Source of the DNA: Ophiocordyceps camponoti-saundersi (nom. inval.)
Lineage: Eukaryota; Ascomycota; Sordariomycetes; Hypocreales; Ophiocordycipitaceae
DNA: 64,000 nucleotides
Assembly (NCBI GenBank): GCA_003339415.1
Contig: PDHQ01000105.1
Span: 24,385-88,384 of the forward strand
Reading direction: 5' to 3'
Part shown: positions 36,540-48,949 of the stretch, one piece after another
Position numbering within the stretch: position 1 is the stretch's first letter
Layout of the letters: each line of letters opens with the position of its first letter
The notes under the pieces: model-generated
What the model saw: the letters and a program-made list of their open reading frames with translations, nothing else
What the model was told of the DNA's origin: nothing
The model's database searches: none
Translations under genes and position numbers: made by a program

Positions 36540-38165
36540 TTATAAATAGTATATTTTTAAGATTCTTAGAAGATTCCCCTTTAAGTATTTTTCTTATTAT
36601 AACTTACTATCTATATTCCTTTAATATACTCCCCTTTTCGCTACCTTATAACTTTAGGCATTTATAATATATCCCGCTAGGATATAGCTAGCTACTCTAA
36701 GCCCCTATTTAATATCTAAATAGTTCTTTCTAAGTAATTTAGTAATTTACTCTTATTCCTAATATATAAAGTTTCTATAATAATATAATTAGTATATTAA
36801 TCTCTAAACTCCCCCGTAACCTTAATATAATTTATAAACGCCTAGTGCACGCTTTTATTATTATATCTACGGTATTATCTAACTACTTTTTTATAACTAG
36901 CTATTATAATCCTTTATATCTAGTTAGGTATCTTAAAAATACTAGTAATATATTTCTTATCTATATTATTCTAGTTATTAAGAGGTATAGTAATACTTAA
37001 GTTCCTCTTTATAAGTAAAGCTATTACCCTCTCCTTACTATCTTATTTTTTCTTAGTATCTCTCGCTTTCCCTAAATAACTATTTAATAAACTTATATTT
37101 ATTATATAATACTTAAGCCTCGTAGTAGAGTCTGCTAATATCGTTTTTAAGCTATAGAAGATCTTCTCCTCCCTAATAATTTTCTTAATCCTCCTAAATA
37201 GCGATCCCGGGAAATCTATATTCGTAAGAGTCTGCTACGCGGATATCTTATAATATCGAGAAAATAATAACTCTTAAGATATAAAAGAATACCTAAAGGG
37301 CGGCTATAAGAACGGAAAACCGAAAATTTTACCCTCTCTTTATAATAAATAAAGTAAAGTTAATAATAGGAGTGTTTTTTAGGCTATATAACGAATCTTA
37401 ATACCTTATAAAATTTAGAAGAAAATATAAATTACTACCGTAAGAAAGGAAACGAAGACTTTAATATCTTTATAATAGTAAATAAAGTAAACTTAACGAG
37501 AGAGGATTCCTTATATAGTATAACGAATATCTTAATTTTTATATATTTATACCTTAAATTACTAATTTCTTACGCTTTTATTCCTTCTTTAACTTTTAAA
37601 ATTACGATTCTTTCCTTTTAAACGCTTTTCCTATATTTTTCTATTATTCTCTATCTACGCTAAAAGAATCTATATAATAACTCTCTAAACTACTTACTTA
37701 GAATATACTTCGGTACCTTCTTATATATAACTTAGACTAACTAATTAGCTTTCGAAATTAATAAACTTATTACTAATAGTTTAACTAATAAGCTTACTAG
37801 ATTACTATACTAGCAGTACGTACTACTAGTATATACCTGCTATTTAATTTTTTAAGTTTTTTTTTTAGTATTATATTATTTTTCTTTCCTCTCTCTTACG
37901 GCTTTAGTGTTTTTTCTTCGGCTTTCTGCTTTTTTTTTAGCACTAATAGTTTCTCCTTTTCCGGGTCTAGTTTTCCCTATCCCCGAAGAGTATATATTAG
38001 GGGTAGTAGAGAGGGTACTAAGGGCGTATATATAATATATAAAAATATAGTTTACTATAAGGGTTAGATTATATACTTTCGGAGGGTTAGACGATTCTCC
38101 TTTATATATTAACCCTTATTTTTAGTACCTCTATTTCTATATTTCCCCTTTTATTTTAAGTGCGC
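36540..38165 (-). pseudogene. family E repeat, copy 2: decayed protein-coding element with its 5' part
   Basis: The longest minus-strand E copy. Its right part (37,560-38,165) is the inverted counterpart of 40,010-40,600 and probably carries the 5' region. It reads into a Lys/Glu-rich segment and then E-K-R-L-K-G-K-N-R-N-F near 37,620, matching E-K-R-L-K-G-K-Y-Y-N-F in copy 4. The core motif at the complement of 36,774-36,860 reads D-Q-Y-T-N-Y-I-I-I-E-T after a K-S-V-H-x-A-F-I-N-Y-I block. Two direct repeats of about 110 bp lie inside (37,321-37,410 and 37,430-37,530). Stops are compatible with former Gln/Trp codons. Family unknown. Confidence 0.6.
37321..37530 (-). repeat. internal tandem duplication in family E copy 2
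   Basis: A block around 'aataaataaagtaaagttaa' and 'gagaggattcc' occurs twice in direct order. Copy 3 has the same duplication (39,280-39,360 and 39,405-39,485) while copy 1 has one block (35,300-35,370), so copies 2 and 3 are more closely related to each other. Confidence 0.6.
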
Positions 38166-40600
38166 TAGCCTTATATTAAGATACTTATACTTAAAAGGTA
38201 TATATACTAGGAATTAGCTTAACTTAGGTAAGTAAACGAAATATAGTTTTATTTATTTATTAAGTTTATATCTTAGTATTCCTTTTATTTATACTATTTA
38301 GTATATTTAATAAATACTTATAAATAGTATATATATAAGCAGCTACCTAGCAGGCACTTATATAACCTAGCTAGCAGGCCTCTTCTTCTTCCCTTATAGC
38401 TACGTAGCTTAAGCTTAGCCTCTTTATTATTATACTTATATATATATATTTTACTTTTTCGTTACCTTATTATAGTAATAATCTCCTTATAAGAGCTATT
38501 ATAATATGCCTTTACTATTTAAGACTCTTTATCTTTAGTAACTTCCTTTATTACTATATTTTATTAATATTTATTTTCTATACCCCTCCTTATACGCTAT
38601 TATAACCTTAGCTATTTATTATATATCTTACTAGGACGCGTCTAATACCTCTAAGCCTCTAAATAAATATCGAAACCGTTCCTTTCTAAGAAACTAAAGG
38701 ACTTTAATACGCTCTTATAGCACGAATTTCTTATAATAATATAATTAGTATATTAATCTCTAAAGGCCCTAGTAACCTTAATATATTCGTAAAATAGCTA
38801 GGGCACGCTCTTATTCTTATATTCTTTATATAGATTAACCACGTCTCTATAACTAGCTACTATAATCTTTTATATTTAGTTAGATATTTTAAGAAGGCGA
38901 GTAATTCGTTTTTAATTTATAATATCTAAGTTATTAAGAGCTAGGCAAATAGTTACGGCTCTTTTTAACTTTTTAGCTATAACCCTCTCCTTATTATCTT
39001 ATTTTATTTTATTATTTATCGCTTTTTTTTAAACTATAGCTTAAAATACTTACGTTAGTAGTATATTACTTAAGCATCTTATTAAAATTCCCTAATACTA
39101 TCTATAATATATAGTAAAGATTACTATTTTAGATACGCTTTCTAATTAGCTTAAATAGGGATCCGGGAAAATCGATAACCTTATAAGTCTCTAATAAAGA
39201 TATCTCGTAATATAGATATAACGATAACTTTTAAGATAATATAAGATACGTAAAGGGCGAGCGCTAGAAAAAAACGAAGATTCTAGCTATTTCTTACGAT
39301 AAATAAAAAAAAGTTAATAAAGGGACGATTTTTTTAGGCGGCGCGATAAATCTCGATAACCCTTAATATATAAAAGAATATAAGAATCCTAATTACGAAG
39401 AAAAAAAACGAAGATTCTACGCCTCTATAATAACGATAAATAAAGTTAAGTTAATAAGAGAGGATTTTTTTACGTAGCGCGACGAATCTCCTAAATTTAT
39501 ACGTTTACACTCCGAATTACTAATCTACGCTGCTTTTATTTCTTTGCTAATATCTAAAAGTTACGTTTTCTTACCCCTAAATACCTCCTCTATTATTTTT
39601 CTAATATTTCTATCGTTAACCTTTAATTTTATATACCCTTTTTATAGCTTTATTATTTTAAATAAACTTTAGTACTTATTTATATATTTTCTTTCGTTAA
39701 CTAATAAAAACTTAGAATTATAATACCTTTCTTTATTAGCTACCTAATTAGATTACTCCTATAGTTTAACTACCTTATAGTCTATACCTCGACCGGCTAC
39801 GGCTTAAGATTAGTTAGCCCGTTTATATAGCCTAATAGTTTAATTTAAGAGTGCTACTAAAGCTATATATTATATTATTATAATAAAGTTATTAGTAAGA
39901 TAGAGCACCTCTCTTAATATTACCTACTTACTAGGTAATATATATAAATATATATATATATATATATTATATTAGCTAATAGCTTCTAAGTATAGGTATC
40001 TCGGTATAAGGCTAGCTTACCTAAAACTAGGGGGGAAATATAGGACTAAAAGTACTAGAACTAGGGGTTAATATATAAAGGAGAATCGTCTAACCCTCTA
40101 AAAGTATACGGTCTAACTTTTACAGTAAACTATACCTTTATATATCGTACGCCCTTATACTTACTTCCTTACCCCTAATATACCCCCTCCGGGGCTAAGA
40201 AAAATAGGCTTAGAAAGGAAGAAACTATTAGTGCTAAAAAAGAAGTAGAAAAGCCTTAGAAAAAATATACTAAAGCCTAAGAATAAAGGAAGGAAAAAAA
40301 TAGCCGTAAAAGTATAAAAATCGAACATTTCGAAAAAGGGTATATACTAATAGTATATATTATCGGCTAGTAATCTAGTAACCTTATTAGTTAAATTATC
40401 GATAATAGGTGCGGTAATCTTAAAAGCTAATTAGTTAGCTAAGGACGTATATAAGAAGGTACCGAAATATATATAAAGTAAGCGTTCTAAGAAGCGTTAT
40501 AGATAGTTTTTAGCGTAAACAATAAACTATAGAAAAATATAGGAAAAGCGTTTAAAAGGAAAGTATTATAACTTTAAAAAATAGAAAGGAAATAATAGCG
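37560..40600. repeat. large inverted repeat (arms about 600 bp, about 1.85 kb apart)
   Basis: The left arm 37,560-38,165 is the reverse complement, with mostly transition differences, of the right arm 40,010-40,600. Shared blocks include 'tatataaaggagaatcgtct', 'gaaactattagtgctaaaaa' and 'ataggaaaagcgtttaaaag'. The arms are the 5' parts of family E copies 2 and 4 facing each other, with E copy 3 between them. The structure comes from oppositely oriented insertions and need not be a terminal inverted repeat. Confidence 0.8.
38690..39720 (-). pseudogene. family E repeat, copy 3: decayed protein-coding element
   Basis: Minus-strand copy inside the loop of the large inverted repeat. The core at the complement of about 38,724-38,850 reads K-S-V-P-x-L-F-Y-E-Y-I-K-V-T-R-A-F-R-D, then Y-T-N-Y-I-I-I-R-N-S. 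It is the best-kept version of the motif and open over about 50 codons apart from TAG/TAA. It carries the same internal tandem duplication as copy 2 and lacks the 600-bp 5' arm. No family is recognised. Confidence 0.6.
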
Positions 40601-42210
40601 TTATAAATTAGTAAACCGGGGCCCGCTTATAAATAGAAACGAAAAATTTAGCGCGCGTAGGAAAATTCTACTATCTTTAATTTTATTTACCTTATTATTT
40701 TAAACTTAAAAAATCGTTTTTCTTTTAGCCTTTACCGTATAATTTATTATTCCTATATTCCGAGGAAATATTATAATAAAGGTATACTATCTTAAGCTAG
40801 GTAATAAGGTTATTAAGTTCCTAAAATCGCTATTTAGCGCTATTACCGTTTATAAGGGAAATAATCGAAAAATATTTTATACTCTTAGAATAAAAGACTC
40901 TAAGTTATTTAGGAGATTTTAGTATCTTATTACCGATATAAGTAAACTTAGTAAAGTAAGAAAAGAATAGGAATAATTATTATTAAGACGCGGAAGCGCG
41001 CGTAGCAGCTATACCGCCGCTTAGGAACCCGATTATCTTAATTATATATAATCCCGCTTATATTACTTATTAGCGTTAGATTATATTACTCTTACGCTTC
41101 CCCGACTAATTATAGAGAATTCTTATAATAAGCCGAGGCGAGATTATTTATTTTTACGCTAAATATAAGAACCTAACTTTTCCGCTTATTATATATTACT
41201 ATATAAAGGTTCCGGGCGTTTTTAGCGGTTATTATACTAATTATATTATTATAAAGTGCCCCTATAATTACTTAACTAGTTTATTATTAGGAGGCTCGAG
41301 TTTCGATAGTATTATTACGAATTTATAAGCGGTTTTATATTATATTAGCCTTAACTTAGCTTATTAGGTTAGTAGCCTTAGTATATTCCCTTATATATAA
41401 ATAATATAAAAGTATAGGGAGATAAGAAAAAGGGGAAAGGAAAAGGGAAATAATTATATATATCCTTAATATTATAGTAATTTACTATAGTTTCCTTAAA
41501 GTAAAAAGCATAATGTAAAAAAATATAGTAAAAAATATAGGAAAGAAAGAGTCTATAATAAAGGAAAGAAATAGAAGAAAAGAGAAGGAAGTTAGTAAGG
41601 TAAAGGTAAAACTCTAATACGCTTACGGAAAAGAAGCAAAGCCTCGGCAGGCAAGGCTTTTATAAAGCTATCCGTAGGGTTATTTATAGAGGCGATCTAG
41701 CGGATTTTAAGGCGTTTATCTTATACCTCTTATTATAACTAGTAATTATAAATATTAATATATTAGAGGTTTATTTAAAGTTTCGCGGGAGGTTTAGTTA
41801 GGAGTATAATTATACGCTAATTATTATAGTAAAGTGTTAAGATACTTATTATTTAGATACCGAGTTTTTTAATTAAGCGGGATAAGGCCTATTATTCCTT
41901 AGCAGCTTTAGAAAAAGCTAGAAGTTCCCTTTTTATAAAAGAGGTTATAATAGTTATTTACTTTATAGCCTTCTAATTAAAAGTACTACTATCCTAAAGT
42001 TAGAAATAGTAACCTTAAGATAATTTATAAGTATTTAGATAATTAGCATAGGAAGAATCTAATAAGCAGATAGCCGTATAAGTTTTAGGATTAAAAGAGA
42101 GGGCGTAGTTAGCTATATTAAGAAGATAGGCTAGGCAACGCTTAATTTTATAAAAATAACGCGGCCCTAAGTTTAAGCGTAACCTCGTAAGCTTACTAAC
42201 TATATATACG
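40010..42210 (+). pseudogene. family E repeat, copy 4 (plus strand): decayed protein-coding element
   Basis: The only plus-strand E copy and the longest, about 2.2 kb. In order: the 5' arm (40,010-40,600), a basic segment E-K-R-L-K-G-K, a core with Y-I-K-V-P-G-V-F-S-G-Y-Y-T-N-Y-I-I-I-K at about 41,190-41,255, then Lys-rich tracts at about 41,400-41,650 and a final part reading I-K-R-E-G-V-V-S near 42,090. Two frames are partly open around 41,100, so small insertions or deletions probably exist. The Lys-rich tail could be a nucleic-acid-binding region; this is inference. Family unknown. Confidence 0.55.
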
Positions 42211-43949
42211 ATATTTAGTTAAGTATAAATAGTAATATAGAGAGCACTGCTTATTATTAAAAGATAGTATTTTAACGTAGAACCGCTCCCTTATAACTTA
42301 TCTAATAAAGATTTCTAACTATTATAAGCCCGATATTCTATATTAAAAAATACTAAAAGATACTATCCGGCACTCTTATAACCTAAATAATCTCCCTCCC
42401 TCCTCTTATATATAATTATTATCCTATTTTACTCCCTAACTTACTAATTAATATATTTCTTTTACTAATCTAGCTTTATAATATAAGTTATTAAACGGCC
42501 TCTTAATACTCGAGATTCGTAGCGCCCTTTTACCTAGGTATATTCGTCCTACTCTTACCTCTTCGTATATCTATCTATATAGCTATTTATAGCTATTCTT
42601 ATTATATATATATATAGGAAATAAAACTAAGGAATAATAAGAGTAGGAAATAGTAATACTTTTATAAAGATTTATTATAAATAAACTATATAACTTATAA
42701 GTCTTATATAATAAGTAGAGTTTATAAGGTATTTTTAGTATAATATTTACGATACCTTAATATATATAAGTATATATTAATATTAGTTATTTTATCTTAT
42801 ATAGTTTAGGTTATAGCTAAAAGATAAAAAGTAGGGATTATAAAAAAAAACTAAATATATAATAATATACCTATATTATCCCCTAAGTTTAATATTACCG
42901 TACTACCTTATAAAAGATATAACGTCCTAAACTACCTATATTCTTTCTATTAACTTTAAGCTTTTAAATATATATTAAGAACTTATAATATTATAATAAC
43001 GCTTAAGTAACTTAATTACTATATCTCGCCGCAAAGCTTCCTCCCCTAGGCACTAACTTAGCAAGTAATACCGAAATCGATAATTTAATAACTAACCGTA
43101 TAAAAAAATAACCTAATCCCTTGCTACTTAAGATAAATATTTTAATAATATTACGAGTATATTTTAGGACGCTAAAAAATACTATATACTTATAGCTAAG
43201 ATCCTTATAAGAGTTTTAAAAATAGATTAGATAATCTTAAAAAATAGAATACTTAATAAGAAGTATATTAACTAACTTTATAAAGCGTTTTATTAAGGAG
43301 CCTTATAATAAAATATAGTTAAAAACTATATTACTATCCTTTTCTCTCTTAATAAGTCCTAGCGCTTCCTATAAAGTAAAAATATTAATATTAAATTATA
43401 TAATATTAAAACTATTTATAATTTACTTAATTAGCTTTTAGAAATACTAGTTAAGGTATTATCTAGCTAGCACCGGATTAAAGCGCTAAAAAGGTATAAT
43501 TAAAAGTATAATAAAGAGGAGGCTAACTTATAATAGCCTTGCTAGCTTTATAATAAAAGTCTAAGCCTCGTACCTTATTAATTTCGTAACCTTACGCTAA
43601 TAATAATATAAATTCTATATTAGGGAATATTAACTTAATATTATATTTTAATTAGCAAACTCTTTTAAAAAATAATAACTATAGCGATATCTAAGTATAG
43701 GTAATAGAGGCGGCCTCCTAAGATCCTAAAAGGTTTTAAAGCACCGCTTATAATATTAAAACTAAAATAAGACGCTGCCTCTTCCTAGAAGGCTAACTAA
43801 GCTTCCTATTATAATAACTCGCTACTATATAGCGTAACCCTATTTAGAAAAATTATATTACCGCCTAATACTTTACTACCTTAAGCAGAGGTATCTTTAG
43901 GATTATTACGTAAGATTCGATAATACGCTTTAGAGTTCCTAAAGTTCGC
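42211..43949. other. degraded DNA, possible upstream coding remains
   Basis: No firm feature. 43,380-43,940 is richer in GC, has reduced stop density on the plus strand and may belong to the decayed ORF to its right. A C9 run lies at about 43,953. Confidence 0.4.
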
Positions 43950-43984
43950 TACCCCCCCCCTAACCGCTATACCTTATCTCTAAT

Positions 43985-45360
43985 ATTATTATTTACTATA
44001 GTTTTAGTTTGCTGCCTTTTATTACGTTATATATAACCTCCGATACCTTTACTTTACCGCTTATTATCGCGTGATACCTAATAACTAGTATAAACTCGTA
44101 GCTACCCTTTATAATAATAATCCGCCTACTAAGATTAAAAAGCTTCTTTTCCTACCTTAAAAAGACGCTAAATTAGGTACCCTAACTACGAAATATAATA
44201 GTTCCCTACTTATCTAATTTACTAATAACGAATATAAATATATTTACTATAAGCTTATAAAAAGATATATTAAGATCCTTAACTTTACTTAAACTATAAA
44301 CTTATCCTTAATAAAATATAAAGTACTTTATTAAGTAATAAAATATATAATAAGCTAGCTAAATAATACGCTTACTATTATTTTTAACTAATACGATAAT
44401 TAGAAGCTATCCCTTTATAAAGACCTCCTCCCCGCCCTCCTATCTTTTAATACCGAACGCCTTAATAAAGCTAAATAAAGGCCTATTTTATTCCTATTAT
44501 ATTTCGATACTAAACTTATTAACGAGCGCCTAGCGATTATTCTCTAATATAAGTTACTTAACTTTATAATTTATAATCTTAAGGTATTAAAGTAGCTATA
44601 TTAAACTAACTACCTTACGCTCCCTAAAGAGGGAATTAATACCGATAACTACGCCGCCTAATTTAGCGACTAGTTTTAGTATAGTCTGCTAGATATTATT
44701 CGCTAATATATCGGTCCTAACTTTCACCTTACTTAGTTACTAGCTATAAATACCGATACTAGTCCTTATAATAGCGGCAGAACTAAAACGTTTAATCTCG
44801 CTTAGGACCTTTATACTTACGTGTTAAGGCTCCCCTCTATTACCTAGGATAAACGCCTTCGTTATATCCTTAAGTTAGCTAAGTTCCCTAAGACCCTCGC
44901 TGCCCTCTTTATATAGTAATTTTCGCTATAATAATATACTACTTACTTATTATACTAAGTTCTCGAAACTAATAGCGGTAATAATCCTAATATTGAAAAT
45001 ATCGAAACCTAATACTTAAACGTACTTTTATTTATTACCGCTACTTAAGATTTAACTTACCCCTTAACTTTATTACCGCCTTTGCGAAAACGGGCTCCCC
45101 TAACTATAACGTAGCTATTTAAAATAAGTAGCTAACTACGTTTTAAGCCTCCCCCTAACGAAAATATTACTCTCCCCTTAAGTCCTATATATTCTTACGA
45201 TAATATATATTAAAAATAAGGCACCGCTAGCGAAGATAATAGAAATATACGTTATAATTCTAATAGCTTACTTCCTCTATTACCCCTTCCTTATACTAAA
45301 GCTAATTCCCTTAATATTACCCTTAAGGGTAATATTATCCCGTCTATCCGCTATCTTTAA
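43985..45360 (+). pseudogene. long decayed ORF of unknown function (ORF P1)
   Basis: About 455 codons on the plus strand read without an evident frameshift; every interruption is TAA or TAG. Charged, non-biased stretches survive, such as K-I-K-K-L-L-F-L-P near 44,130, L-L-S-F-N-T-E-R-L-N-K near 44,440, F-D-T-K-L-I-N-E-R-L-A near 44,510 and R-K-R-A-P near 45,080. The last 130 codons are rich in Pro, Ser, Thr and Asn, like a disordered tail. Third codon positions are mainly pyrimidines, as in fungal genes. I know of no matching family. It may be a transposon gene or a captured host gene. The start is not visible because ATG codons are erased. Confidence 0.5.
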
Positions 45361-46889
45361 CTTACTAATACCCCGCCGGCTATTAGTAAAATACCCTTAA
45401 AGCTAAGTTAAATAAGCTACCTTACGTAGTTTATATAGTAAGTAAGCCTTACTTTGCCTACTATAAGGATAAATAATTATACCGCTAGTAGACCGTAAAA
45501 TATAACGCTAAAAAATAAGTTAAACTATTCTTTATAGTTTACTAATATAATATTTTCGCAGAGGCTAAAAGTAAATAATAGAAATAGTAAAGCACGCTAA
45601 CTATATTTAGAGAGATTCTTTATTAAAAAAGTATAGTTTATATCGCCTACTATATTTTATTAATATTATAACTTTTTTCTTATAAACCTAACTACTATCT
45701 TATACTCTCTATAATATCTTAATATAATATTAATAATATTACCTAAGTATTAGGCTTTATATTCCCGGAAATAGTTTCTTAAAAAGATATTATAATTTAC
45801 GCTCCCTATTACTATTTAAATCTATATACTTTTATAATAAAGTCTCTATAAACTACCTCGTTAAAGCACCTAATTTCCTTATATATAATATAATACTATA
45901 TACTATCTCTTTCTACTATCTTATTATAATTATACCGCTAATATTATTCTTTTATTCTATCTTACCTATTCTATATAAAAAATAAAATAATATAAGTTTT
46001 AATTATTTATATAACTACTATATAGCTTTAGAGGAAATATAATAAAGAATATATAAGTATAGATAATATAAAGGATTTTTTATAAAGGGACTATAATAAC
46101 GGGGCTTTAAATTTTCTTCACCCTTATATAATATTATAAGTTAATAAGGCTTAGTAATAAGCCCGCTTATAATATTAAATAAAATTATAATATAAATATA
46201 ATATAAGTATTAAATTTAAATACTATATAGTAAAATAAAAAAAATATCTAGCTTGCTATTCTTCTTATAAAAGGACTAAATAATTAACATGTTTAACTTG
46301 CTTATTAATTACTCTCTCTCCCTTTATAAGTTATTACCTACCTACCTTCTTTATACGCCTTTAATACTTACGGTATATATACTCCTTTACTTAAAGTATA
46401 TATTAAAATGCCCCCTACTTATAATTTTTATAATAACTAATACTATTCCTATAACGATAATAAAGACCGGCCTTAATCTCTTACTAAGCTAAGATATATT
46501 AATAACTTACTAGAATTTAAAAATAAATATACCCTTTTAGATAAGGAAACTACCCTTATCTAGCGCGGGTATACGATTAATTATACTTTTAGATCTTATA
46601 AATTTTCTAGTAATTATTTCTATTATATTATACTTAATTTAGGCTAATCCGAAACTAGCCTCTTAACTTTAAAAACTTACTAATTCTCCTAATTTTAATC
46701 CTACCGAAGCCCTCTCTCTCTTCTAAACCTACTATACTATTAATTACGAATACTCTTAGAACGGTTACTAGTCCTAACCCGCAAGCGTCGAAGATAATTA
46801 CTATCTAACCTTTTATATAAATATAATTAGTATTATTAGTCTTCCCCTTCGAATTATTTTACGCTAAGGCGGATTTTTTAATAATATTA
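45361..46889. other. degraded AT-rich DNA between decayed ORFs
   Basis: TA-rich, with no clear coding frame apart from a spurious 67-codon ATG frame at 46,289-46,492 (see rejected items). The stretch from about 46,650 rises in GC and may contain the start of the next decayed ORF. Confidence 0.45.
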
Positions 46890-47775
46890 CCTTTTTACCT
46901 TATAGCGTTAGTTCGCGCCTTACGCTTCTAAGTATATAATTAAACTGCTACTATTTACCTTTACTAACTATATATTTTATATCGTTATAGCGGGCTTACG
47001 AGAAACTTAGTTTATTATTATATACCTTATTAAACTTAAGATTAATAATTTCGATAAAGTAAACCTAGCCGCTAAGCCTCGAAACTTATTTAAAGTAACC
47101 TCCGCTAGTATAGTAATATATACTAACTATGCTAGCTACCTTATAAAATATATTAAGGGTATATTCGAAACCTTAAAACTTTATAGATCCGGTATTAAGC
47201 TTAGTTAGTAGCTTAATAAAACCTATTCGTAAACCTTATCCCTTACGAAGTAAGTTATATTTTAGTAAATTTTTATAGACTCTTAGCTTATATTCGCTTA
47301 TAACTATTACGATAACGCTTTCTAGATAAAGAATAAGCTTGCTTTTTACGCTTATAACTATAGTATTAATATTTAAATTAATTTAAAACCTATCCCCTCC
47401 CCCTATACTACCCCGGACCCCGATAGTAATAATATTATCCCCGCCCTATACTTTTTTTCTAACCGCCTCCTTATACTTTCTAGCAGGCTTAACGCTAAGT
47501 ATAACTTTTCTAAAATTACTTACGTCTCCTATACCCTTACTACTAATATATAATATTCCCCGTAAAAGTAAAGCGGGATACCTAACGCTTACTACTTTAC
47601 GCTGCTATACCCCTCCGGCGATATTAATACTTTTAAAGTTAAACGCTTATACCTACTAGCTAACCGCACCCTCGTTACTTAATATTATAGCCGCTTTACT
47701 AACTTTACTTTCTACTTACTTACCTTTTATCCCTAATTTAGTAATTTCTTATCTCTAATATTACTTTATTTTTTA
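46890..47775 (+). pseudogene. long decayed ORF of unknown function (ORF P2, part a)
   Basis: About 290 plus-strand codons broken only by TAA/TAG. Readable pieces are I-A-G-L-R-E-T near 46,990, F-D-K-V-N-L-A-A-K-P-R near 47,055 and, near 47,610-47,690, Y-P-S-G-D-I-N-T-F-K-V-K-R-L-Y followed by N-R-T-L-V-T. The middle is Asn/Thr/Pro-rich. The reading frame changes between this and part b, so a frameshift or an intron may separate them. No family recognised. Confidence 0.45.
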
Positions 47776-47869
47776 TAAGATATATACTAAGATAACTATA
47801 GTAATAATACTAATTACGCGTATTACTTAAATATAATATTATTTAGCTTTTTTTAAAGCTACTTTAATA

Positions 47870-48926
47870 TTAAGCGTTTTATCTATAGCCGCCTAAAAGA
47901 CCTCTTAGTAGCGAAGGGTATCGGCACCGCTACGCTTACCCTCCTACTAGCTAAGGCGGCGAGATACGGCGTAGCTACTAATACTAAGTATAAGAGGCTC
48001 CTCGGCGCCCTCCGCGGCCGCGCTAACCTAATAAACCCTAAAATATCTATATTATTTACGCGCGAAAGGGAGCAGATCGAGGCCTCTATTAGACTCTAAT
48101 CTTACGCTTTTTATATAAAATAAGTTATTATAATATAGACCCCGAAGCTAGCTATCGAATACCGTAACTTCGGTACTATCTTAAAGCTTATACTTAACCT
48201 AATTAATTTCTTCTTTTATAATAAATCCTCTTATATATTACCCCTCCGTAACTTCTAGCTTAACGTTTTCCCTAATATTCTCTCTACTTATAGCCGGATA
48301 TTTAATTTCGTAATACGTAGTATAAATTCGCGCTTCCTTACCTCTCCTAATACTAAGCTTAATATTACTAACTCCGAGGCTATAGCTATTATTAACCGCC
48401 TCGGAAACTTTTATTTTACTAGCGACTTTAAGGTATTACTTACTAAAACCCTCGGCCTAATATTTATAATAGAAAGCTTAAAAAAGGGGGTATAGCTTTT
48501 TATTTCGCTAATAATACTTAATTTCGAGCGGACTCTTAATATAATAAATACTAGCTACCTCCGCTCTATTTTAGCTAATAAATAATTACCGCTCCTATAC
48601 CTTCCTACGCTTAAGTTTTATTATAGCGTTTATATCTTTAGCACTTAATATAATAATATTAAGTTTAGTATCCTCGAGCGCGATCTTATTTCCTCCCCTT
48701 AAGATATTATAAACTTTGCTATAACTATAATTTAAGATTTTTAAGTCTTATAAATAGTTACGTTTATTACTTTTAAGTTCCGTAACTTTTTAAAAAATTA
48801 GTTATCTAAGGCTATCGAAACTAACTAGCTTAATAATACTAACTATACGTAGCGAAATTAGCGTATTACTACCTTTCTCGAATAGTAGCAGTTAAGCCGA
48901 AACCCCTTTATTATTCTATATCTCTA
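47870..48926 (+). pseudogene. long decayed ORF of unknown function (ORF P2, part b)
   Basis: The best-preserved decayed frame in this block, about 350 codons. The first 80 codons have almost no stops and are rich in Ala, Arg, Leu and Gly (for example K-R-L-L-G-A-L-R-G-R-A-N-L near 48,000), then T-R-E-R-E-Q-I-E-A-S near 48,065 and I-E-Y-R-N-F-G-T near 48,155. All later stops are TAA/TAG at plausible Gln/Trp sites. It ends in a C18 run that would encode poly-Pro. Many intact CpG remain. I do not recognise it. A gene larger than 900 codons (parts a-c) is possible. Confidence 0.5.
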
Positions 48927-48944
48927 CCCCCCCCCCCCCCCCCC
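48927..48944 (+). repeat. C18 homopolymer
   Basis: Eighteen consecutive C, the longest homopolymer in the window, separating parts b and c of ORF P2. A length change here would shift the frame. Confidence 0.9.
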
Positions 48945-48949
48945 TTTTA

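Noticed and set aside
37560..40600. Single large DNA transposon with 600-bp terminal inverted repeats
   Set aside because: The arms are the 5' parts of two family E copies that continue outward into their own coding regions, so the structure is two facing insertions and not the ends of one element.
46289..46492. 67-residue ATG-started ORF, very hydrophobic
   Set aside because: It exists because a rare surviving ATG is followed by a T-rich stretch. It is almost all Leu, Ile, Tyr and Thr, as random TA/CT-rich DNA gives. It has no domain, lies in a mutated tract and is not conserved in any repeat here. I do not count it as a gene.
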